Origin: Adiantum capillus-veneris
Lineage: Eukaryota; Streptophyta; Polypodiopsida; Polypodiales; Pteridaceae
Assembly (NCBI GenBank): GCA_014529385.2
Contig: CM043968.1
Location: forward strand, 130,878,018-130,942,017
Direction: 5' to 3'
Length of the DNA stretch: 64,000 nt
Below, piece by piece: positions 22,254 through 34,920 of the stretch. A program made the position numbers and the translations under genes. Under the pieces are notes generated by a model, which saw nothing but the letters and a program-made list of their open reading frames with translations, was not told where the DNA came from and made no database searches. How positions within the stretch are numbered: position 1 is the first letter of the stretch; every line of letters starts with the position of its first letter.

Positions 22254-24139
22254 ACGTGGGATTTTGGTTCCAATGTCCACCACTTGTCTAAGCTAGGCTC
22301 CATTGAAGAATGGAGAGCAGCCAATATCCACTAGTCTTCTTCCAATCTAGAATTTGTTGAAACATTGAGAACAAAAATCTCCACCACTTTCCAAATCTTA
22401 GTTTTATTGAAACATGGAAAAACCATATATATATATATATATATATATAGATTGTAAAAAGGCAATCTTATTTCAAGGTCCACCACTTGTCCAAAGCTAG
22501 GCTCAATTGAAACATGGAGAAACCAAATATATGTTGTACATGGGAAGTTTTTCTTCAAGGTCCACCACATTAGGAAGAGGATGAGGTCTAGGAGGGCCTC
22601 TTTAGTTGCCATGAGATTATGGAGGTGATCAACATTTTGATGAATAAGTGTATGCCATGTGTGCAAGAATGTTGGGTGTGTAAGAGAGGTGTAAGAATGG
22701 TCAAAAGATGCACTTTTCCACCCAGAAAGGGGGGGGGGGGGACAACTTTATGGGTTTTGGCCTTCCATAACTCCTACATATGATCTTCGATTTGAGTAGA
22801 GATTATAGATCTATAACCAACACGTCGAGATATTTTTGTAGATATATTACTTGATATTGTTTTGCCTGCTATATTTTAAATTTCATTTTGGGGGAGAATT
22901 TGAATTCAAATAAACTATCCATTTTGCCAGTTTGAATTCAAAATCTCTCCTTTGATTTGCTTTCTTAATACAAGAGATTTAACTTCCTTAAACTGCCAAA
23001 TAAAGAGACCCTCCTAGACCCCTTTCTCTTCCAAATGCTTGTCCAAGCTAGGATCTATTAAAACATGGAAAACTTTGACGAGATATGTTGTACGTGGGAA
23101 GTTTTGTTTAAAGATCCACCACTTGTCTATGCTAATCTCTATTGAAACATGGTGTGAAGAAAATCTCCACCACTTGTCCAACCTAAGCTTCATAGATAGT
23201 AGTTCGCTTATTTAAAAGATCCTACACTTTCCTAACCTCTAGAGAGAGGTGGAAGGAAAGCTAGTCATCTAAGGTAGAAATGGGAATTTTTGGTCTCAAG
23301 AATCATTGAGACATGGAGAGAAGATAAGCTCCACCACTTGTCCAAGCTAGGCTCTATTGAAACATAGAGAAACTAGATATATGTTGTACATGGGGAGTTT
23401 AGCCTCAAGGTCCACCACTTGTCGAAGCTAGGATCTATTCAAACATGAAGAAACAAGATATGTTGTACCTGGACAGTTTTGTTTAAAGATCCACGACTTG
23501 TCTAAGATAATCTCTATTGAAACATGGTGTGAAGAAAAGATCCACCACTTGTCCAACCTAAGATTCATAAATAGTAGTTTGTTTAGTTAAAAGATCCAAC
23601 ACTTTTTTAACCTCTAGAGAGAGGTGTAAGGAAAGCTAGTTATCTAAGGTAGGAATGGGGATATTTGGTCTCGAGAATCATTGAGACATGGAGAGAAGAT
23701 AACCTCCACCACTTGTACAAGCTTGGATCAATTGAAAGAGGGAGAGAAGAAAGCTCCATGAGATGTCGAAACTATGCTCCATTGAACCATGGAAAACCCT
23801 AGTTGTTTTAAATATCAACGATTTTATTTTCTTTAACTTATCTCCATTGGAACATGGGGTAAGAAAATGTCACCACTTGTCTAAGCCAAGATCCACTGAA
23901 AGACGAAGAGAAGCAAGTTTAGCCATTTGTCCAAGCCAAGCTCCATTAAAACATGAAAACTCCATGATGATTTTGTTCTACATGGGATTTTGGCTCCAAG
24001 GTCCACCACTTGTCTAAGCTAGGCTCCATTGAAGAGTGGAGAGCAGCTAAGATCCACCACTCGTCCAAGCTAGAATTTGTTGAAAAATTGACAATAAAAA
24101 TCTCCACCACTTCTCAAATCTTAATTTTACATGGAAGAA

Positions 24140-24180
<41 letters not shown>

Positions 24181-27100
24181 ACAAAGGCAGTTCTATTTCA
24201 AGGTCCATCACTTCTCTAGGCTAGGCTCTATTGAAACATGGAAAAACTATATATATGTTGTACATGGGGAGTTTTTCTTCAAGGTCCACCACTTGTCCAA
24301 GCTAGGATCTATAAAAGCATGGAAAACTTTGACGAGATATCTTGTGCGTGGGGAGTTTTGTTTAAAGATCCACCACTTGCCTATGTTAATCTCTATTGAA
24401 ACATGGTGTGAAGAAATGCTCCACCACTTGTCCAACCTAAGCTTCATAGATAGTAGTTCATTTAGTTAAAAGATCCTACACTTTCCTAACCTCTTAAGAG
24501 AGGCGGAAGGAAATCTAGGTATCTAAGGTAGGAATGGGAATTTTTGGTCTCAAGAATCATTGAGACATGGAAAGACAATAAGCTAGGCTCTATTGAAACA
24601 TCAAAAAAGAAGATATGTTGTACGTGGAGTGCTTTGTTTAAATCTCTATTGAAACATGGTGTGAAGAAATGCTCCATCACTTGTCCAACCTAAGCTTCAT
24701 ACATAGTAGTTCGTTTAGTTAAAAGATCCTACACTTTCCTAACCTCTAGAGAGAGGTGGAAGGAAAGCTAGTTATCTAAGGTAGGCATGGGATTTTTTGG
24801 TCTCAAGAATCATCGAGACATGGAGAGAAGATAAGCTCCACCACTTGTCCAAGCTAGGCTCTATTCAAGCATAGAGAAACTAGATATATGTTGTACATGG
24901 GGAGTTTAGCCTTAAGGTCCACCACCTTGTCAAAGCTAGGATCTATTCAAACATGAAGAAAAAAGATATGTTGTATGTGGAGAGCTTTGTTTAACGATCC
25001 ATGACTTGTCTAACCTAATCTCTATTAAAACATGGTGTGAATAAAGCTCCACCACTTGTCCAACCTAAGATTTATAGATAGTAGTTTGTTTAGTTAAAAG
25101 ATCCAACACTTTTTTAACCTCTACAGAGAGGTGGAAGGAAAGCTAGTTATCTAAGGTAGGAGTAGGGATGTTTGGTCTCGAGAATCATTGAGACATGGAG
25201 AGAAGTTAAGATTCACCACTTGTACAAGCTTGGATCAATTGAAACATGGAGAGAAGGAAGCTCCACAAGATGTCCAATCTAGGCTCCATTGAACCATGGA
25301 AAACCCTAGCTGTTTTCAATATCAAGGATTTTATTTTTTTTAACTTAGCTCCATTGGAACATGGGGATACGAAAAGGTAAACTAGTTGTCTAAGCCAAGA
25401 TCCATTGAAAGACAAAGAGAAGCAAGTTTATTCATTTGTCCAAGCCAAGCTCCATTAAAACGTGAAAACCCCATGATGATTTTATTCTACATGGGATTTC
25501 GGTTCCAAGGTCCACCACTTGTCTAAGCTAGGCTCCATTTGTAGAATGAAGAGCAGGTAAGATCCACCACTCCTCCAAGCTAGAGTTTGTTGAAACATTG
25601 ACAACAAAAAGCTCCATCACTACTCAAATCTAGATTTTATTGAAACATGGAAAAACCATATATATATATATGTTGTACATGGGGAGTTTGGTTTGAAGGT
25701 CCACCACTTGTTCAAGCTAGGCTCAATTGAAACATGGAGAAACCAGATATATGTTGTACATGGGGAGTTTTGATTCAAGGTCCATCACTTATCCAAGCCA
25801 AGGTCTATTGAAACATGGAAAAACAAGATGTTGTACGTGGGTAGTTTGGTTTAAAGATCCACCACTTGTCTAAGCTATTCTCTATTTAAACATGGTGTGG
25901 AGAGAAGCTTCACCACTTGTACAACCTAAGATTCATACATAGTAGTTCTTTTAGTTAAAGACCCTACACTTTCCTAACCTATAGAGAGAGTTGGAAGGAA
26001 AGCTAGTTATCTAAGGTAGGAATGGGGATTTTTGGTCTCAAGACTCATTGAGAAATGGAAAGAAGGTAAGCTCCACCACTTGTGCAAGCTTGGATCAACT
26101 GAAACATGGAGAGAAGCAAGCTCCACGAGATGTACATACTAAGTTCCATTGACCCATGGAAAAACCCTAGCTATTTTCAAGAGTCAAGCATTTTATTTAT
26201 TTTAACTTAGCTCCATTGGAACATAGGGATAAGAAAAGGTCCACCACTTGTCTAATCCAAGCTCCATTGAAAGACAAAGAGAGGCAAGTTTAACCATTTG
26301 TCCAAGCCATGCTTCAATAAAATGTGAAAACCCCATGATGGTTTTATTCTACATGGGATCTTGGTTCCAAGGTCCACCACTTGTCTAAGCTAGGCTCCAT
26401 TGAAGAATGGAGAGCAGTTAATATCCACCAGTCTTCTTCCAAGCTAGAATTTGTTGAAACATTGACAACAAAAATCTCCACCACTTTTCAAATCCTAGTT
26501 TTATTGAAACATGGAAAAACCATATATAAATAAATAAATAAATATATTGTAGTTTTGTTTCAAGGTCCATGACTTCTCCAAGCTAGGCTCTATTGAAACA
26601 TGGAGAAACCAGACATACGTTGTACATGGGGAGTTTTGCTTCAAGGTCCACCACTTGTCCAAGCAAGGATCTATTGAAACATGGAAAAACAAGATATGTT
26701 GTACTTGGAGAGTTTTGTTAATAGATCCACCACTTGTATTAACTAATCTCTATTGAAACACAATGTGAAGAAATGCTCCACCACTTGTCCAATCTAAGAT
26801 TCATATATAGTAGTTTGTTTAGTTAAAGAATTAACACTTTCCTCACCTCTAGAGAGGTGGAAGGAAAGCTAGTTATCTAAGGAAAAGTTGGGGATTTTTG
26901 TTCTCAATAATCATTAAGACATGGAGAGAAGGTAAGATCCACAACTTTTCCAATCTTAGATCAATTGAAACATGGAGAGAAGCAAGCTCCACGAGATGTC
27001 CAAATTGGGCTCCATTAAACCATGGAAAACCCTAGCTGTTTTCAATATCAAGGATTTTATTTTTATACTTAGCTCCATTGAAACATGGGGATAAGAAAAG

Positions 27101-28770
27101 GTCCACCACTTGTCTAAGCCAAGCTCCATTGAAATACAAAGAGAAGCAAGTTTAACCATTTGTCTAAGCCAAGCTCTATTAAAACGTCAAAACCCCATGA
27201 TGGTTTTAATCTACATGGGATTTTTGTTACAAGGTCCACCACTTGTCTAAGCTAGGCTCCATTGAATAATGGAGAGCATCTAAGATACACAACTCGTTCT
27301 AGCTAGAATTTGTTGAAACATTGACAACAAAAAGATCCACCACTTCTCAAATATAAGTTTTATTGAAACATGGAAAAACCATATATATATATATGTTGTA
27401 TATGGCGAGTTTTGTTTCAAGGTCCACCACTTGTCCATGTTAGGCTCTATTGAAACATGGAGAAACCAGATATATGTTGTACATGGAGAGTTTTGCTTCA
27501 AGATCCACCACTTGTCCAAGCTAGGATCTATTGAAACATGGAAAAATGAGATATATGTTGTACGCGGGGAGTTTTGTTTAATGATCCACCACTTGTATAA
27601 GATAATATCTATTGAAACATTATGTGAAGAAAAGTTCCACCACTTGTCCAACCTCATCTTCATACATAGGAGTCCATTTAGCTCAAAGATCCAACACTTG
27701 TCTAACCTCTAGAGAGACGTGCAAGGAAATCTACTTATCTAAGCTAGGAATGGGGATGCTTGGTCTCAATAATCATTGAGACATGGACAGAAGATAAGCA
27801 TCACCTCTTGTCCAAGCTTGGATCAATTGAAACATGAAGAGAAGAAAACTCCAACTAACCATGGAAAACCCTAGCTGTTTTTAATATCAAGGATTTTTTT
27901 AAAATTTTAATATAGCTCCATTGGAACATGGGGAGAATCAAAGGTACTCCACTTGTATAAGCCAAGCGCCATTGAAAGACAAAGAGAAGTAGGTTTAACC
28001 AATTGTCCAAGCTACGCCCCATGATGGTTTTATTCTACATGGGAATCTGGTTCCAAGTTCCACCACTTGTCCAAGCTAGGATCCATTCGACCATGGAGAG
28101 GAGCAACTGCCAGCCACTTCTTCAAGGTACGGTACATAGATAATATGTGGTCTGCGATGAAGGTTCATTGACCTATATATGAAAGGTGAATGCATTTTGT
28201 AAGGTTGACATGGGGAAATAATAGAAAGTCGCCACTTACCAACCTACTATCTTGTAGCATGGGTGGTTTGGTATCAAGGTATAATTGACCATTACATTAC
28301 TAAAATATGAAGAGTTTAGTTTTAACATTGACCACTTGTCCAACCTATAAAAATATATAAAGCTCCATAACCTGCTCCATCCATGCTCCATTGAAACATG
28401 GAGAGAAGCAAGCTTCACCACTTGTCGAAAGTAGGCTCCATTGAAGCATGGAGAGTAGTTAAGATCCACCACTTGGCCAAGCTAGGATGCAAGTAAATCT
28501 AGAGAGAAGAAGGCTGCATTATTTCTTTAAGATAAGCTTGAGGGAAACATGGAAAACCCAAATATATGTTGTACATGATGAGCTTTGTTTCACTGTCAAC
28601 CACTCGTCCAAGTTGTAAGTCCCACCTTTTGCTGAGACAAGCTCCATTTAGACATTGATGTAGACAACACTCAACCAATTATGTCTAGTAGCATGGATGG
28701 TTTGGCCTAAAGGTCCACCACTTGTCCAACCTACACTACATTGTATTATGAAGATTTTGGTTCAAGATTC
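22254..28770 (+). repeat. higher-order repeat array, main segment
   Basis: The array is built from variants of TCCACCACTTGTCCAAGCTA plus GGCTCCATTGAAACATGG, each 50-110 bp. Markers recur in fixed order. 'Gtctaagctaggctccattg' with an adjacent 'gaa.aatgga.agc' segment lies near 22270, 24003, 25509, 26380 and 27236. AT-dinucleotide runs lie near 22425, 24145, 25668, 26522 and 27378. Several spacings are close to 860 bp or a multiple (1,733, 871, 856), so the larger unit is about 860 bp with local expansions. Copies decay after about 28050. Short open frames across it (for example 26501-26692 and 27280-27663 minus) are repeat translations. Confidence 0.85.
22568..23037. mobile_element. 470-bp element with long terminal inverted repeats inside the array
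   Basis: The left end CATTAGGAAGAG... and the reverse complement of the right end CATTTGGAAGAG... match at about 36 of 43 positions and share GGTCTAGGAGGG. Removing 22568-23037 restores a perfect array core (TCCACCA + CTTGTCC). No target duplication is visible. It has no coding capacity and contains a 12-G run at 22730-22741. This is a MITE or foldback-type insertion of unknown superfamily. Confidence 0.7.
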
Positions 28771-29240
28771 AAAACATTCCCACCTAAATATTTGTTCAAA
28801 TTCAAAATTTATCACACAAATTCAAGTCTAACGATTGAAACTTAATATTTTCCACCCAAATTCAAATTTAGCCGTCTAAATTTAAAATTTTCCGCACAAA
28901 TGCAAATTTAGCCACCAAAAATTGAAATTCTTCACCGAAATTGAAAAATTGACCGTCTAAAAATAAAATATCCCACCCAAATTCAAATTCGAATTCAAGT
29001 TTGCTAAAGAAGATGTGATTATCCTGCCCAAATCCAAAATATCCTACCTAAATTCAAACCACGTTTAAACTAATTATCTCGCCTAAATTCAAAGTGGCTA
29101 ATCTTGAATCACATATTTGAACGTACATTCAAACAATACCGCCTAAATTTAAATGTGCTTGAATTTGGATTATCCCACCCAAATTGAAAATAATGAGTCT
29201 AATTGATACTAGTCTCTATAGATTTCAAGTTATCCCACCT
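28771..29240. repeat. AT-rich degenerate short repeat
   Basis: CCACCCAAATTCAAA-like units recur every 17-45 bp with drift (CCGCACAAATGCAAA, CTACCTAAATTCAAA and similar). No open frame is supported. Confidence 0.6.
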
Positions 29241-30052
29241 AAAAATTGCTACAATATCAGAGCAAGTTGTGCTCAAACAAGGTCCACCACCTGTTCAATC
29301 TACATACCAAGAATGATTGAGTGTACAAGGTATTGTTTGGAGGTCCTTAAAGTCCAATGGTTCACCACTTGTCCAACCTATATCCCATAGAAAAATGAAA
29401 ACAGCATACTCCCACCACATGTATAGCATAAGCTCTTGAAGAGGGAAAAATCGCCAACCCATCCCTATCATTTTTTTGCATCCCAACAACGTATCATATT
29501 TCTATCAACTTACTATTCTTATTTTACTTGTCCTAGTATGAACTGTTTATGTTGAGTAGGAATTTCAGTAGACTACATTATTCTATTAAAAATCCACATT
29601 ACAATCAAATTTACAAACGGATTAGAGGAAAGGAAACTCAAGAGGTCTCCATCACTTGCGGCAAGAAATGATCTCAACAAATCACACAAGTAAGTCACCG
29701 GTCCATTCAAATTTACAAGTACTATAATGATTTAGTTATCTTTGCTATTTATGTAGATACCCGTGTCTACTACGTGGGTTAGATGTAAATGTCTATGAAC
29801 ATTATGCATGACTATTATGATGAGATAACACACATATGCATGTTGATGAATATATGCAAGAGGAAAAAGGATAAAGAGTAATCTTATGACTGTATATTTT
29901 TTTTATTTTTGAGAGAAAACAACAAGAATGAAAAATTTGACTGATTTGAGTGTGAGTGACTTAGGGATGCAAACAATATTCAAAAATTCTACTCAAAAAC
30001 TCTGTATCTTTGTACACAAGAAAGAATGTCAGAGAATCTTTAAGTATACATG

Positions 30053-30056
<4 letters not shown>

Positions 30057-30146
<90 letters not shown>
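30057..30146. repeat. (GA)45 microsatellite
   Basis: An uninterrupted 90-bp GA run. The Arg-Glu repeat frames across it are artefacts of the repeat. Confidence 0.97.
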
Positions 30147-30150
<4 letters not shown>

Positions 30151-31445
30151 CCCTTAAGGAAGTTTTTGTGTCTTCCTCACTACAGTGTTAACACAAATCT
30201 GTACGTTGATGGCCTCCTGTCCATGATGGCAATTTTGTACCTCGTGCCGGATGATGGCCTCGTACTTGCATTGTCCGCGGTTTGTGTTGTCAATTCCTAT
30301 ATGCATGCATGAATGTTGTATCTGCGTGCAAGGTCTGTGTGCTTCTTTCATGTTTTTGTGTTCTTTGCGTGCTCACGTTTCTTTGCCTGTAGGATTTACT
30401 TACTAGAATGCCACATAAGCTTCAAAACCACTTTCATAGTAATATTGATATTGATAGCTTTTGTGCTTTCTAGTTTCCGATCACTTTTAAAAAGCACAAA
30501 TCATGTTTTAATCGACAAAAAACATGATCGAGCATAAAATGAAAAAGGAGAGGTTTTTTTTAATAAAAAAAGGCATGAAAAATGGTCCTTTTCTAGAGCC
30601 CGTAACTAAAATTTTAACGAGAATTTGGAGAGGCTTGTGAGAACTTAAAATGTTCGCCTTGAAAAGTTATACGATCGTCAAGAGATCAAACATTTTAAGT
30701 TTTGACTCCTTTCCTCCAAAATTAGCCCACAATTTCAAAAGTCTAGAGAGAGAAGAAAATACAAGCATTTTTTTGCTTTCACTAAACTTTAGAGCATCAA
30801 ACGGAGCCCAAAAAATCCTTCGATGCTCAAAGAGACAAAGTTGTTCTACATTAGGTGGACCATATTCCATACACACAAAAACAAATTTACTCTTTTATTA
30901 ATGTGCTCAAAATTGGCACACAAAAGGCGCGCTCGGCGAGGTTTAGAGAGAGTATTTTTTTTTTAGAAACTATAAATTTTCCATGTGTTTATAATGACAT
31001 AAAAACCACTTTCAAACATCTACTACATGCACTTCTAAAAAAAATTTCATAATTGAAAACTACCCCCAGGAGCCTCATTCCCCAAAACAAATTTTATGTA
31101 CACCCTTACACACCTTATGCACACGTGTTTTTGTAACTCCAGAAGAATATAAAATCCCTTCTGTTGACGCAATGTGCTATGTTACATTGACTTTAATGAA
31201 CTCCTCGGGTTAAGGCTATTGAAAATACACTAATTGTAGCTGTGTGGTTTTATCATGCATCATTTGTCGATTCATTGCACTTTTTTAGCAAGAGGATTTC
31301 TCTTTTTAATAACAACCATTGATCCATTCAATCATTTAGAACTTTGTTCCACCACATGACCAAGTTTAAAACTGGACATTCTCCTGATGGGATTTATTCT
31401 CAAAGTCCACCAATTTTATGGTATTTTTCCTTCTCTTTTTTTTCC

Positions 31446-31482
31446 GGGGGGGGGGGGGGGGGGGGGGGGGGTCACGGGGGGG
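31446..31482. repeat. G homopolymer (26 G, then 7 G)
   Basis: Twenty-six consecutive G, TCAC, then seven G. Such a run can fold as a G-quadruplex but can also be a sequencing or assembly artefact. Confidence 0.8.
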
Positions 31483-31515
31483 CTCTCCAAGCAAGGCATT
31501 GGCTTCGGGAGTTTA

Positions 31516-31607
31516 GGTCCACCACTTGTCCAAGCTAAATTCTAATATACCAAGGGGCTTTTGATGTCAATACCCATCACAGGTCCAACCCCATCTTCAA
31601 TACTATT
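31516..31607 (+). repeat. 185-bp array, left stub
   Basis: The sequence from TCCACCACTTGTCC through CCAAGGGGCTTTTGATG to TTCAATACTATT equals part of the 185-bp unit at 40199-41350. It shows that element D split the array here. Confidence 0.85.
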
Positions 31608-33154
31608 TGTCATAAAATCTAATATCTAACCAACCCAAATGATTTTCTCATATTAAATTGATTACTTAATGTGGGAGAATAAACGGGAACAAGTGTTAAG
31701 ATATAGATATGTGCTTATAGATCTATCTCAACACGGGGCCAATTGTAAAGGGGCCAAAATGAGAGATGGTCTATCAAAGAGCAAGGCTAACCAATGGAGC
31801 ATTTGACCTTAGGGTTAGCTTCATTGAAGACCTCCAATAATGTGTGTAAAAGTCCTTTGACCTTAGGTAAGCTAGGGCTGAGATTGAGGCGCGAACCCGG
31901 CCCAAGCTCGAGGTGCTTGTCGTGTTTGAGGTGCTTGTCGTGCTTGAGGTGCTTGATTAAGGTGCTTGAGGTGCTTTGACATGCTTGCCTGAGATGCTTG
32001 TGGGAACACCCCTAGTTCAAGTGCATTGTCATGCTTGATGACTAAGGTGCTTGAGCACCAAAAGTCAAAAGCATCCCTACAGAGGGGGGGCGAGCCCTTT
32101 TCCTAGGGGATAGAGAGAGAACACACACACACACACACAAGGAAGGCCCAATCTTGAAGAGGTAGCAGGGACACATGTCAGGCCCCTACCTATGTTACCT
32201 TCATGAGATGCCTGAAGCCTATTGGTTGGCCACCCAAGGGGTCCAATAGTAATTTATGAGATTTAATTAATTGATTAAGCATTTATCTAGCCCTCTCTCT
32301 CAAAGGGGAAAGGGGGACACTTGTCTCAAGGCTACCCCTACTGCTTGTAATGCCTCCTGCTTATGATTGGCTAGGCCTGGAGGGGTCCAATGAGCTTCAA
32401 GCATGAGCTACAAGGGGGGGTCAACCCAAGCAAGCTAGGGGTTTGCTTAGGGGGTATACTCACCCACACACACTCACAAACACTCTCATTGTGTGCTATG
32501 CAAAGTGCAAGAGATCCCTCTCCAAGCAAGTAGAGGTTGAGAGCCTACACCGACACTCTTGGCTATGGAGTGCAAATCCAACCAAGAGCCATGCTTCAAT
32601 GCTTAAGCTTGCCATCTCCTTCTTCTTCATTACTATGCTATTATGTATGCTAGCAACAAGAGTTATGATAAGTGAGGAACTAATTCTTTCTCCTACAAAA
32701 TGTTTCTTCTTCCTCTTCCCTACCCTCATTCCCTACTAGCTCTCTCCACCTTCGAAGGTGTTTGAGGTCTTGGGACTGAAGCTTGGGATAGCTAAAGCTT
32801 TCTTCAAGTTTATGTTATGTTTGTGATGCATGAAGCTTTCCATCTTCATTGCATCAGCTAGGTCACAAGGAACACAAAGACTGTATTGTAACAAGTCTCT
32901 CTTAATGGGAGAAATCATAATACAAATGCCTATTGGAGGGGGGACCGGCTCCACATAAAATCCGGTCCTCAACTGTTGTCGTGTTCTCTAAATTCTCTCT
33001 CTTGCAAAAGTATTGTTAATGCCAAGTTAACTAATTTCTATGATTATGTTGCTATCTTCAATTATGTTCACCCGTTATGCTCACAAAGTTATTTCTCAAA
33101 AGTTCTCTCATTAATTTCCGCTACTCTCAAGTTAAATAGGCCAATTCCATTACA
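31608..33154 (+). repeat. 5' LTR of element D
   Basis: 1,547 bp, TGTCATAAAATC...CCATTACA. It includes a GAGGTGCTTG minisatellite (about 31900-32000) with more units than in the 3' LTR. Same family as the solo LTR 7849-9842. Confidence 0.93.
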
Positions 33155-33166
33155 TTGGTATCAGAG
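33155..33166 (+). other. primer binding site of element D (initiator-Met tRNA)
   Basis: TTGGTATCAGAG directly after the LTR end. Confidence 0.92.
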
Positions 33167-33567
33167 AATTTGGTTTCTCTTTTCTTGCTTAAGAAGAGAG
33201 GTCCTTAAGTAGCTTATAAATGGTTGATGTTGTTAATTATAATAGGGTAAGTCGAACGGGGATCTATTATCGGTTTTGTTGAGCCCACTATGTGGGGGAT
33301 AGTGCACACCTCGGGAGCTTTGGACTTAATAATGGAGTCTTTTTAGACTTGCCTACGGCTTTACCATTATTGAGCCATAAGAAGTCCGAAAGGAGCTAGC
33401 CCTTGGCAACTCTGCTATGTTAGACCTACTCCTCTACTCTCTATAATTAACCACTTTGAGCCGTGGGTGTAGATACTTAAGAGCCGATTTTCAAAGGCTA
33501 AGAGGAATGGCAACTAAGGTTTTGAATTGCCAAAGCATATACTAAGTACATCATAAATTTTGTTAAC

Positions 33568-34920
33568 ATGGCTGACAATAATCAAGAGAGTAGAATGAAC
33601 ATTGATAGCTTTGATTTTGCACATGAAGGTGCTAATGATGATGCTCCCATGTTTGTGAATTATCTCGTCACTAGGTTGCAGCAAGCTATGGGCAACCCTG
33701 CTTTGCAAGCCGAAGTTACTCAACAACTTCGTGCTTATGGAATTTCCCTTCCTCTCCAAGAGGAGAGAGAGCTTAGGAGGCCTCTTGAAGATACCCCCAA
33801 AAGAAGACTCTCTCCCATTCGAGAGGAGGAATCCAAAGAGCAAGAAAGCAAGGAATGTCTAAGTTCCTCTAAAGATGTGGCTCCACGAAGATGGCGGTCT
33901 AGACGATCGCCTACTCCTCCCAAGAGGAAAAGATCAACACATAGTCCTTCTCCTCATCACTCTGAAAGGCAAGAGAGGAAACAAAGGAAGAAAAGGGCTA
34001 GGAAGAGGTCACCCTCTTCTCCTTCTTCTTCACCTTCCTTCTCTTCCGATGAAAGTTACAGCTATTCTCCAAGAGAATACAAGAGGGGAGGACATCGCAA
34101 ATCATTTCCTGCATGGCGAAGGCCACAAAAGCTAAAGAATTTCAAGGAGGGAGGAAAGAGTATCTCTTTTCTCACCTATGATGGCACCTTCGGTGCTACC
34201 GACAAAGTGTTGGCCTTCATCCAGTAATTTGATGCGGCCTTTGGAGATGAGGGCTTCACAGAGTCCTCCAAGCTACGCCATGTAGCTATGCACGTCCAAA
34301 AATCAGCTCGTCAATGGTGGGCTAGCCTTCGTGGAAATGGTGAAGCCCCAAAGACATGAAAAACTCTATGAGTTTCCATCATGAAGCAATTCCTTGCAAG
34401 CGATGCAAAGGACAAAGTGCTTACCGAATGGCGCAGCTTGAAGCTCCTCTCCCATGAGTCTATCCACAAATATGTAGACAAGTTTTGGGATTTACATCTC
34501 AAGGCTACTATCTTTCAAAAGATAGACGTTTCTGAGCAAAGGCAACAATTCTGTGAGGGATTACCTGAAGAAATGGTTGAATACATTAACTCTCAACAGC
34601 CTGGTACTATTAGCGAAGTAATCCATCACACCATGGCTGCTTCACGCATCAATTTCCATCAAGGGGCTAGACGTAATGTCAAGCCCATGGAAAACAAAGA
34701 TAAAAATGATGCAAAGGGAAAAACCAATGTTCAAAATACTTCCCAAGCCAATTCCAACAACAACAACAATCGGTCCAAGGAGAAGGGAGTTTACAAAGGT
34801 AAAAACAAACTCTCTCCTGAAGAGCTTGAAGCTTTTCGCAAGGACCATAAGTGTTTCAAGTGTGGGGAGCAAGGACATGGCTATCGTTCTTGCCCCAAGA
34901 AGAATGCTCGCAATGAGACT
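33568..34920 (+). pseudogene. gag: element D Gag with Arg/Ser-rich N-terminal domain
   Basis: The ATG at 33568 follows a 400-base leader. Residues 1-60 form a charged, helical start (NYLVTRLQQAMGN). Residues about 85-190 are rich in Arg, Ser, Lys and Pro with many RS/SP pairs, like an RS domain. A capsid domain follows ([25 protein letters not shown]), then a CX2CX4HX4C knuckle near 34855-34900. In-frame stops TAA 34225-34227, TGA 34357-34359 and TGA 34369-34371 break the frame; each can be explained by one C:G to T:A change. Gag and Pol were in one frame. Confidence 0.88.

Larger units (their letters stand above)
29241..31515. other. no gene seen; scattered array remnants and microsatellite
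   Basis: The stretch at 29280-29400 holds two weak copies of the CCACCACTTGTCC core. The rest to 31330 is AT-rich sequence without a convincing coding region, RNA gene or transposon end. A weak array-like segment resumes at 31340-31420. Confidence 0.5.

Noticed and set aside
22254-28770. CRISPR-like array suggested by regularly spaced repeats
   Set aside because: Spacers are not unique, cores are diverged, and the sequence is a eukaryotic higher-order satellite.
29928-30312. Two plus-strand open frames with long Arg-Glu repeats
   Set aside because: They cover the (GA)45 run and are low-complexity translations.
30200-31330. Possible host gene in the AT-rich interval
   Set aside because: Only short frames (for example 30650-30901) with no domain, no splice-supported structure and no repeat of codon pattern.
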